Source: Photorhabdus cinerea (GTDB lineage: Bacteria; Pseudomonadota; Gammaproteobacteria; Enterobacterales; Enterobacteriaceae). Taken from it: 26,308 bases of DNA. The DNA is taken from positions 1 to 26,308 of the forward strand of contig NZ_PUJW01000033.1 in NCBI RefSeq assembly GCF_011189575.1. Reading direction: 5' to 3'. Positions 20,909 to 26,308 of the stretch are shown here, in pieces. How positions within the stretch are numbered: the stretch's first letter is position 1; each line of letters starts with the position of its first letter. A program made the position numbers and the translations under genes. A model generated the notes under the pieces. The model worked only from the letters and a program-made list of their open reading frames with translations. It was not told the origin of the DNA and did no database searches.

Positions 20909-23009
20909 GATAATTATCTCCGTGATTATCATCTGGCATGATTAATTCAGCCATAACAGAATCTACCCTATCCGCATCTACAGCACTGTTTACTCGTTCA
21001 CGGTTAACCATCGTGCCGGATTGCGGATTATCAACAGGTTTTGTATTTCTGTTATTTTTCACTTTTTTATCGCTTGCAGTTTTCGGTTTATCATTTGTTT
21101 CTCTGATACTGGCTAAAAACTCACGGGAAGAAATCGCTTGTGTTTCAAATGAAGTAACGCATTTATCACTTTTTTCGACAAGGATCGGACTGCTGTACGC
21201 GAGCCTAGCCAGTTGTCCGTCCCCCACTATTAACCCGCAACGTGACGGAAGATTTTGAATAACTGAAATATCAATATAATTAGCTTTCTGCTTAAATATT
21301 GTCGCTTCTTTTGAAGCCATTTCAACATTAGACTGATTAACAGAAAGATTACGACGCTCTACATCTACCAGACCACCCGCTGTAAAATCACTCGCCCATT
21401 TTGCACTCTCATAATTATCTGTCCGGTAAATCCAGCGTAGCCCTGCACTATCTTCAATCACTTTCCTTGCAGTTTGCCCGTCAATTTCTTTGGTGGAAAC
21501 CTCTAAATCACCTCTGGATTGATGGGTAAAAAGAATATTGGCCTTCTTATCTCTGAGCGTCCCCATTGCTTCAAGAGCACTTTTGGAAATAAGATATTTA
21601 ATTTCATCAAGCATAATATTTACGTGGGTAACATCTTTATTTCTGTTTCTTTTTTCAAGGATTTGCACCATCCGTAAAAAGAGCATTTTTTGTGCCTTAA
21701 CAACAACCTCATCACGCAGCGAACCTGTGATATAGATAATCTTTTTATTTTGGTTATTCAGTATATCGACTAAATCAATGCCATCATGAGCACTGATAGA
21801 ATCTAATTGTCCCAATTCTTCAAGAAGATTAAAAAAGTTTTCGCCAGTCCGGTCATATGATTTTCGGAAATTTTCATTTAAAGCGATGCTTAACAGTCCG
21901 CGCAAATCTGTACCTTGTGTAAAATTCTGTGATAAATCACGGCATACCTTTCTGTCGCCAGTCTTGTAGAAATCGGCATCAGTTCCTTTTTCACCCAAGC
22001 CAAAACTGGCAACTAACAATTCGTTAATTTCATCAGAATTAGCCCCTTTAAATGGATTAACCTGTGGCAACTGCCCCCGATTTAAATCAATATAGAGTAA
22101 ATCATCTTTAAAGAAATGCTTAAATACATGGTATGCCCACTCATCATTTTTAGGGTCAAAAATAATATTAATATCGTTATATAACTCCACACACTGAACA
22201 AGCGCAACGGTAGAAAGAACCCCCTTACCACTCCCCATTTTACCAATCACCTGAATATTTGTTTCATCCCATTTTAACTTAGGGATTAATATTGGCTTGT
22301 TGTTTTCGTCGATCCCCAAGAAAATACTTTTTTTACTTTTAGCCTCATGAAAGTAATCAACAGGATTATAATTAATACTGTCTTTAAAATTAAAATTTCG
22401 AATATCGGTTAGTTTATCATCTCTCATTTTTGAAGATTCGCGCCGTGAAATCGCTTCTTCATTAAAAATTAAATCTATCTCTCCGAAAAATGGTTTAATA
22501 AATGAATGGTATAAGAATGCACTAACAATATAACCAACAAGCGAACCAACTAAAATAATTGATAATCCATACATATTAGTTTTAGTTAAAAGATAATATT
22601 GTGCTTTGTAAGGTGTAATCACATAATCAATATCAAAAAAAGCAGAAATCAGAGTAACAATAAAAAATGCAGCCATAAAAGCTATAATAAAAATCAGCAG
22701 TATTTTAATAAAAAAACCAGCCTGTCTTAAAAGCAATAACGAAAAGTAAGGTTTGTCATATTGCATAGATGCAAACACGCCACGTTTTTGACGCTTACCA
22801 TTAACCTCTACATTCCTTGAATCTTCTCTGTCATCATCAGACATTCCGATGAAAATAACATGATTTAAACTTCTGACAATGATACTGACAATCAAAACAA
22901 AGAAAGCCCAAATGACGAAAAGCACTAACCAGTGATGATACAAAAATACAGATGAAAAGTTATCAATCACATAACCAAACTGCCTGAATCCATAAAGCCC
23001 CTGCTCCAT
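20895..23009 (-). CDS. mobB: MobB/VirD4-type coupling protein
   Basis: 704 residues. Three hydrophobic segments in the first 180 residues anchor it in the membrane. The ATPase part has Walker A GKMGSGKGVL (about residue 256), DPKNDEW, Walker B VNIMLDEIKYL (about 465) and FTHQSRGDLE. These match CloDF13 MobB and VirD4/TraG proteins, which carry the relaxase-DNA complex to the secretion channel. The C-terminal 90 residues are charged and low in order. AGGGTGA precedes the ATG. It is transcribed away from oriT, upstream of and overlapping mobC. Confidence 0.93.
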   Translation of the reverse strand: MEQGLYGFRQFGYVIDNFSSVFLYHHWLVLFVIWAFFVLIVSIIVRSLNHVIFIGMSDDDREDSRNVEVNGKRQKRGVFASMQYDKPYFSLLLLRQAGFFIKILLIFIIAFMAAFFIVTLISAFFDIDYVITPYKAQYYLLTKTNMYGLSIILVGSLVGYIVSAFLYHSFIKPFFGEIDLIFNEEAISRRESSKMRDDKLTDIRNFNFKDSINYNPVDYFHEAKSKKSIFLGIDENNKPILIPKLKWDETNIQVIGKMGSGKGVLSTVALVQCVELYNDINIIFDPKNDEWAYHVFKHFFKDDLLYIDLNRGQLPQVNPFKGANSDEINELLVASFGLGEKGTDADFYKTGDRKVCRDLSQNFTQGTDLRGLLSIALNENFRKSYDRTGENFFNLLEELGQLDSISAHDGIDLVDILNNQNKKIIYITGSLRDEVVVKAQKMLFLRMVQILEKRNRNKDVTHVNIMLDEIKYLISKSALEAMGTLRDKKANILFTHQSRGDLEVSTKEIDGQTARKVIEDSAGLRWIYRTDNYESAKWASDFTAGGLVDVERRNLSVNQSNVEMASKEATIFKQKANYIDISVIQNLPSRCGLIVGDGQLARLAYSSPILVEKSDKCVTSFETQAISSREFLASIRETNDKPKTASDKKVKNNRNTKPVDNPQSGTMVNRERVNSAVDADRVDSVMAELIMPDDNHGDNYHEHS

Positions 23010-23159
23010 AATTCACCCTGCGCCATCAGATTACAATAGAATAAATGTAAGTTAAGGGATCGATTAAATCAACAAAAACTGAGCACAATCTGGACAGCGA
23101 CACGGAACTTGATGTTCAGTTTTTTTTCTTCAATTTTGAAAAAATTGCTAAGAAAAAAA

Positions 23160-23382
23160 ATGAGTGAGACAACTTGCCGCTGTGTGTATAGCGGCTTGTG
23201 TCGTCGAACTCATCATCAGCCGTCGCGCCAAAAGCGACGATGATGACGGTTTCGGGGGGAGCCAAAAAGGGTAATTGCGCCCACGCAATTGAGCGCGACC
23301 TAGCGCGACCTTTTTGGGGGGCAGCGCCCCCGCACACCGTCACGAGTAAGGATATTTTGCGGCTTTATCGCAAAATTCCGCG
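23160..23382. other. Hairpin-rich region left of oriT
   Basis: No gene. Perfect stems occur in close succession: GCCGCT/AGCGGC (about 23176-23196), TCATCAT..CGTCGC/GCGACG.ATGATGA (23210-23246), AATTGCG/CGCAATT (23273-23290), a direct repeat AGCGCGACCT (23292-23311), GGGGGC/GCCCCC (23317-23331) and ATTTTGCG/CGCAAAAT (23354-23376). Such density suggests a protein-binding or single-strand function linked to transfer. From 23010 to about 23160 I see only A/T-rich sequence. Confidence 0.6.
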
Positions 23383-23492
23383 CGACTGACCACCCTCAAA
23401 AAAGCCAGTTTTCGGTGAATTTTCGGCAGTATCGAAAATGAGCCGTTAAAAACGGCGTCTTTTTGGGGGTGGTCAGTCGTGGAACGACTGAC
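23383..23492. other. oriT: Probable origin of transfer (oriT) with nic-like sites
   Basis: Two 21-bp arms (23383-23403 and 23459-23479; 19 of 21 match as inverted repeat) each read as GGGTGGTCAGTCG on opposite strands. This resembles the CloDF13 nic region (GGGTG/GTCGGG, from memory). On the + strand a cut would fall at 23471/23472, at the foot of a perfect 8-bp hairpin GTCAGTCG/CGACTGAC (23472-23492). Further stems lie between (ATTTTCG/CGAAAAT, CCGTT/AACGG). An outer pair CGCACACCGTCA / TGACGGTGTGCG encloses the whole. It lies upstream of mobBC. Confidence 0.7.
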
Positions 23493-23577
23493 GGTGTGCG
23501 CCTCTTTTGACCTTGAGGGTTTTGACCGACGTTCAGGAGGTCATTACCCTCATTGCCGGTAACGGCAACATTTTTGT

Positions 23578-23600
23578 TGATTTATCAGAATGATAAATCA
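23578..23600. repeat. 9-bp hairpin right of oriT
   Basis: TGATTTATC and GATAAATCA are perfect arms with a 5-base loop, between oriT and the 14-bp hairpin. Confidence 0.6.
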
Positions 23601-23607
23601 ATGCAGT

Positions 23608-23640
23608 TGACAGGGATAGATTAACTATCTATCCCTGTCA
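23608..23640. repeat. 14-bp perfect hairpin
   Basis: TGACAGGGATAGAT (23608-23621) and ATCTATCCCTGTCA (23627-23640) with a 5-base loop. It is followed at once by TGCGGAT/ATCCGCA (23640-23661). There is no T-run, so it is more likely a protein site or single-strand structure than a terminator. Confidence 0.7.
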
Positions 23641-23671
23641 TGCGGATCTATGTATATCCGCACATTTTTAG

Positions 23672-23730
23672 CTTGTTGACTCATTTGTTGACAGTAAAAC
23701 AACAAGTGAGTCAACAAGTAGACCAACAAG
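23672..23730. repeat. 12-bp-spaced CAACAAG iteron array with inverted symmetry
   Basis: CTTGTTG at 23672 and TTTGTTG at 23684 (12 apart) face CAACAAG at 23700, 23712 and 23724 (12 apart). The outer parts form a 12-bp perfect inverted repeat (CTTGTTGACTCA / TGAGTCAACAAG, 23672-23683 and 23707-23718). A spacing close to one helix turn suggests cooperative binding of a dimeric protein, possibly an oriT accessory or a regulator. Confidence 0.6.
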
Positions 23731-23750
23731 CAATCAGCTATTTACACGCA

Positions 23751-23780
23751 AAAAAAGAGCCTTTACAGGCTCTTTTTTTT
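23751..23780. terminator. Bidirectional intrinsic terminator
   Basis: AAAAAAAGAGCC and GGCTCTTTTTTTT pair around TTTACA. It directly follows the stop of the coiled-coil gene (minus strand) and isolates it from oriT. Confidence 0.8.
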
Positions 23781-23781
23781 G

Positions 23782-24012
23782 CTACTTTTTACTGCCAAAA
23801 AGCAGATCTAAATTTTCCTTTCCGAGTAAATTCTCAAGCTCCTGTCTCTTATCATCGAGAATTTTTTGTGCTTTTTCAGCGTTCATCTGTGACTCAAGTT
23901 TATCAATTCTTGTGATTAACTTTTCTCGTTTTTCGTCTAATTCAGTGAGTTTACTTTTTAAGTTTTCTATCTTTTCTTCAATAGCATTATTTGGTTTGTT
24001 CACATTTTCCAT
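23782..24012 (-). CDS. Small coiled-coil protein next to oriT
   Basis: 76 residues, almost wholly helical with heptad-like Leu/Ile spacing (IEEKIENLKSKLTELDEKREKLITRIDKLESQM...). Highly charged, ending ENLDLLFGSKK. AGGTGATGT precedes the ATG. I do not recognise the family. Its size, coiled coil and place beside oriT resemble small mobilization accessory proteins, which is only an inference. It is divergent from the SGNH hydrolase operon. Confidence 0.65.
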   Translation of the reverse strand: MENVNKPNNAIEEKIENLKSKLTELDEKREKLITRIDKLESQMNAEKAQKILDDKRQELENLLGKENLDLLFGSKK

Positions 24013-24044
24013 ACATCACCTATTGATTTTCCGGCAGGTTTAAT

Positions 24045-24062
24045 ACTTACTTATCAGTAAGT
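24045..24062. promoter_or_regulatory. Inverted repeat between divergent genes (possible operator)
   Basis: ACTTACT and AGTAAGT are perfect 7-bp arms with a 4-base centre, in the 98-base gap between the coiled-coil gene and the SGNH hydrolase gene. The position suits a shared operator. Confidence 0.5.
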
Positions 24063-24110
24063 GCAAAGATGGCTATCTAACATCAATCACAAAAAAAAGG
24101 CAATGCAATA

Positions 24111-24677
24111 ATGAAGATATTGATTTTTTTAGTTTTGATGATTATGTCAAACACATCATTCTCAAAATCACTTTTTATCGGTGATTCTCTGACTTACAGT
24201 CTGGCATCAAGTTTTTCAAAAATCGAACCTGTAGATGCGAAATTTTTAGAAAGTACAGGACTGAAATCCGATAACATTCTTAGCTGGACTGACTACATAG
24301 AAACAATGGATTTAAGCAACTATGACAGAATATATATTGTGTTAGGTATCAATGATATGATAAACGAAAATGATGAAATACTTTATCAAGACCGTGTAGA
24401 TACCTTTATAATGTCACTATTAAATAAAAATAAAAATATTATCTGGTTACTTCCTCCGGTACTTAAAAACGCAAAGCATGAGTCTATGTTGCTTTACACA
24501 AGGTCAATCATCAAAGCTGCATGTATTGAGCACAGTGTAGATTTTTTTGATATGCGTGATGTACTGGGTTATAACTTTATGCAGACAGTGAATGACAGAA
24601 ACATCAGAACAGATGATGGCATTCACATTACCCCGTATGGTGCAGACAGGGTGATCACTAACTTGCTATTGAGGTGA
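24111..24677 (+). CDS. Exported SGNH-family hydrolase
   Basis: 188 residues with a signal peptide (MKILIFLVLMIMSNTSFS). All four SGNH blocks are present: FIGDSLT (Ser26), the block II glycine (ESTGL, Gly50), VLGIND (Asn81) and DDGIHITPYGA (Asp169, His172). The enzyme should be an active periplasmic esterase or lipase-like hydrolase; the substrate (O-acetylated peptidoglycan or polysaccharide are possibilities) cannot be read from sequence. First gene of a three-gene rightward operon beside oriT, in the part predicted to enter the recipient early. Confidence 0.87.
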   Translation: MKILIFLVLMIMSNTSFSKSLFIGDSLTYSLASSFSKIEPVDAKFLESTGLKSDNILSWTDYIETMDLSNYDRIYIVLGINDMINENDEILYQDRVDTFIMSLLNKNKNIIWLLPPVLKNAKHESMLLYTRSIIKAACIEHSVDFFDMRDVLGYNFMQTVNDRNIRTDDGIHITPYGADRVITNLLLR

Positions 24678-24679
24678 AT

Positions 24680-25132
24680 ATGTTCAGATTAGCCACACCA
24701 GAGGATTACGAATATTTACCGGATATCGGATTATATGAACTGACGTTTGATAAACGTCCGGTGCAGGGCGTTCGATGTGAAGATCCAAAACAGGGAGCCG
24801 CAGATTACAATAATTTCAGAAAAAAATTCAAGGCAGTTATTCACAAAGAAAAACAACGCCGGAAAAATTTTTATCAGCTCACTGAGATTTCTTGGAATGC
24901 CGTTTTTGATTGGGCGATTGAGCGGGGAACACAGGAAGAATGTCGTTTATTACAGGCAATGTATCATGCCGAAAATAACAAAAAATATCAGCAACTACTC
25001 CTTGAATTAAGCAAACACTACGGGTTTATCAAAGAATCAAATTTACTCATTCCATTGGGATTGATACTTTGCAACCAACGGATCGCAGATACAGAAAAAT
25101 TAATTGCTAACAGCGTTAAGGCAGGTATCTGA
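24680..25132 (+). CDS. Hypothetical protein, second gene of the SGNH operon
   Basis: About 150 residues, soluble and rich in Lys/Glu/Tyr. I do not recognise the family. The start at ATG 24680 follows GAGGTG that overlaps the SGNH stop; a GTG two codons earlier is possible. There is no signal or membrane segment, so it works in the cytoplasm, unlike its exported neighbour. The stop overlaps the start of the next gene (TGATGG), so the two are coupled. Confidence 0.65.
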   Translation: MFRLATPEDYEYLPDIGLYELTFDKRPVQGVRCEDPKQGAADYNNFRKKFKAVIHKEKQRRKNFYQLTEISWNAVFDWAIERGTQEECRLLQAMYHAENNKKYQQLLLELSKHYGFIKESNLLIPLGLILCNQRIADTEKLIANSVKAGI

Positions 25133-25713
25133 TGGAACGGACAACAATTAATTTCAGGATTAATGATGATGCGCTACTAGCGCAATTTAATCACGCAATG
25201 GCTAAAGAACAGAAAAAATATAAATTCGCCACTGACGGGATAAGAACTATAAAAGATTTAGAAATTATTTTCACTGCCTCAAAAATTAAAAATTTCAGAG
25301 ATAACGAACATTACCTCATAGCGTCACTGGCACAAAAACAATCCCCTTTAATACTCAATGTATTGAATGAATTAAAAGATAAATTTGAAAAAATCTATCA
25401 GGAAGAAAGAAACATCACAGGTCAAATAATCTTTTTCAAAAAGATATTAGAACAAGTTGAATATCACGATAAAACACAAGATATTGATGTATTAATTTCA
25501 CCTCACGTTATGTTGTTTATTAATATTACAGCGTTGGCTGACAATATCATTAAACAATTAAGAGTCCAGTATTTGAATGGCTCTATAGATGAAACCACCT
25601 TACTGATAAAAAGAAATAAAATACTGAAACAATATGCCGCTTTACGTGAAAAATTGCATGAAATGAAGCAGGAAAGGAAAAAATTGTTTAAAAAAGTGAA
25701 AGATAACTTATAA
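25132..25713 (+). CDS. Hypothetical helical protein, third gene of the SGNH operon
   Basis: 193 residues. The first 15 residues (ERTTINFRINDDALL) look like the strand and first helix of a ribbon-helix-helix domain, but the rest does not follow that fold and is long, charged and helical, ending in a strongly basic coiled segment (LREKLHEMKQERKKLFKKVKDNL). It may bind nucleic acid. Family not recognised. Followed by a strong terminator. Confidence 0.65.
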   Translation: MERTTINFRINDDALLAQFNHAMAKEQKKYKFATDGIRTIKDLEIIFTASKIKNFRDNEHYLIASLAQKQSPLILNVLNELKDKFEKIYQEERNITGQIIFFKKILEQVEYHDKTQDIDVLISPHVMLFINITALADNIIKQLRVQYLNGSIDETTLLIKRNKILKQYAALREKLHEMKQERKKLFKKVKDNL

Positions 25714-25717
25714 AAAT

Positions 25718-25743
25718 AAAGGGAAAGCATTAGCTTTCCCTTT
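25718..25743. terminator. Bidirectional intrinsic terminator
   Basis: AAAGGGAAAGC (25718-25728) and GCTTTCCCTTT (25733-25743) form an 11-bp perfect stem with an ATTA loop. It ends the SGNH operon and, from the other side, the interrupted gene. Confidence 0.85.
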
Positions 25744-25758
25744 CATGCACTTAATCAG

Positions 25759-26038
25759 TTAGAAATGATCTAAGTGTTGGCGTATTTGTTCGACAAGATA
25801 TTCTGCTTCAAGCGAACTTATCTTATCAGTAAACACGGTATAGGCAATGAGATTGACAATACCTGTTTTCATGTTAATACGTGCATGTAATATCATGTGA
25901 TCGTGGTAAAAAACCTTAATCAAACGATTGAACCTGTCAACGTAAGACAAATTCCATTCATGCAAATTACCTGCTGATTTATGCGCAACAATAAATTCGA
26001 CAAACGAGTTTTTGTCCGCGATACCCTGAGCACAAGAA
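25759..26038 (-). pseudogene. 3' part of the transposon-interrupted gene
   Basis: About 92 C-terminal codons (SCAQGIADKNSFVEF...LVEQIRQHLDHF). An apparent ORF extends to 26103, but its first 22 codons come from the transposon end and start with TTG without a ribosome binding site. The true start lies at 423-425 on the other side of the insertion; joining at the AAGAA duplication keeps the frame. The product is a small soluble protein, about 117 residues, family not recognised. The gene was probably intact before the insertion, which is likely recent since both sides remain in frame. Confidence 0.78.
26034..26038. repeat. Target-site duplication AAGAA, right copy
   Basis: Identical to 347-351, on the plasmid side of the opposite transposon end. 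Confidence 0.88.
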
Positions 26039-26076
26039 GGGGTCCGCTTGGAAAACGGAAAATATCCTACGCTAAG
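26039..26076 (+). mobile_element. Tn3-family terminal inverted repeat, right side of window
   Basis: 38-bp end beginning GGGGTCCGC and ending ACGCTAAG, identical to the end at 309-346 in inverted orientation. The transposon body would extend to the right of the window; no transposase or resolvase gene is included. Confidence 0.88.
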
Positions 26077-26165
26077 CCTGTTTTTTGTACAGATTGATAT
26101 CAACTGATCGTAACGGACGGTATTTTCCAGCTCCTAACTTAAGATTATTACGCCAGATGTAATCT
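26039..26165. repeat. 127-bp repeat, inner right copy
   Basis: First 127 bases of the transposon's other end, repeated exactly at 26182-26308 (offset 143). The copy is directly joined to plasmid DNA, so this one is the real junction. Confidence 0.8.
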
Positions 26166-26181
26166 CCACTCAGATTGATAT

Positions 26182-26308
26182 GGGGTCCGCTTGGAAAACG
26201 GAAAATATCCTACGCTAAGCCTGTTTTTTGTACAGATTGATATCAACTGATCGTAACGGACGGTATTTTCCAGCTCCTAACTTAAGATTATTACGCCAGA
26301 TGTAATCT
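26182..26308. repeat. 127-bp terminal direct repeat, outer right copy
   Basis: Exact copy of 26039-26165 that runs to the last base. It is preceded by ccactcagattgatat, whose end is also found inside the repeat. As on the left, the length of exactly 127 suggests an assembly overlap, though a real nested end cannot be excluded. Confidence 0.8.

Noticed and set aside
23116..23389. ORFs on both strands in the hairpin region
   Set aside because: They are open only because of the repeats; no ribosome site and no protein-like composition.
23672..23730. CRISPR array
   Set aside because: The units are only 7 bases at 12-base spacing and partly inverted; no spacers or cas genes.
23640..23915. 91-codon + strand ORF right of oriT
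   Set aside because: It runs through the iterons and a strong terminator and opposes the better coiled-coil gene.
26039..26103. Natural N-terminus of the ORF ending at 25759
   Set aside because: The first 22 codons are transposon sequence; the true start lies at 423-425 across the insertion.

Overview
The window reads as a nearly complete, AT-rich, self-transmissible plasmid of a gamma-proteobacterium. The replication initiator (IncFII/IncI-type RepA), CcdA/CcdB and CloDF13-like MobB/MobC point to Enterobacterales, and the low GC would suit a Proteus/Providencia/Photorhabdus-like host (inference). The two ends are halves of one event. A Tn3-family terminal inverted repeat lies at 309-346 facing left, and an identical one starts at 26039 facing right. 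Both are flanked by the same 5-bp target duplication AAGAA. Removing the transposon and one AAGAA joins 26038 to 352 and restores a 117-codon gene with a good ribosome binding site. The molecule is therefore probably circular and was opened inside a transposon. The outermost repeats are exactly 127 bp at each end and may be assembly overlaps.

Layout. 1-348 and 26039-26308: transposon ends. 724-1674: ArdC antirestriction protein, next to a structured region with DnaA-box-like sites. 2340-4217: partition module (ParA, a probable ribbon-helix-helix partner, GATTAATC palindromes) and two small genes. 4218-6280: replicon, with a probable oriV downstream of repA, an 18-residue leader peptide translationally coupled to repA, and a counter-transcribed antisense RNA. 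6344-6897: ccdAB toxin-antitoxin. 7065-19191: one long leftward transfer operon. Its order is traF, virB1, then trbB-C-D-E-J-K-L-F-G-H-I (the gene order of Ti-plasmid trb operons), then ssb and a small membrane protein. 19252-19874: two helix-turn-helix regulators divergent from that operon, with a shared promoter/operator. 19904-23009: mobC (MOB_C relaxase, PD-(D/E)xK-like, no catalytic tyrosine) and mobB (coupling protein). 23010-23760: a dense field of inverted repeats including the probable oriT. 23782-26038: a coiled-coil protein, an SGNH hydrolase operon with two unrecognised genes, and the interrupted gene.

How it works together. MobC should nick oriT and MobB should hand the DNA to the P-type secretion channel. 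TraF probably processes the TrbC pilin, as in RP4. If the rightward nic-like copy is used, the SGNH operon and ArdC enter the recipient first and the transfer genes last, as in known conjugative plasmids. SSB, ArdC, CcdAB and ParA protect and maintain the plasmid.
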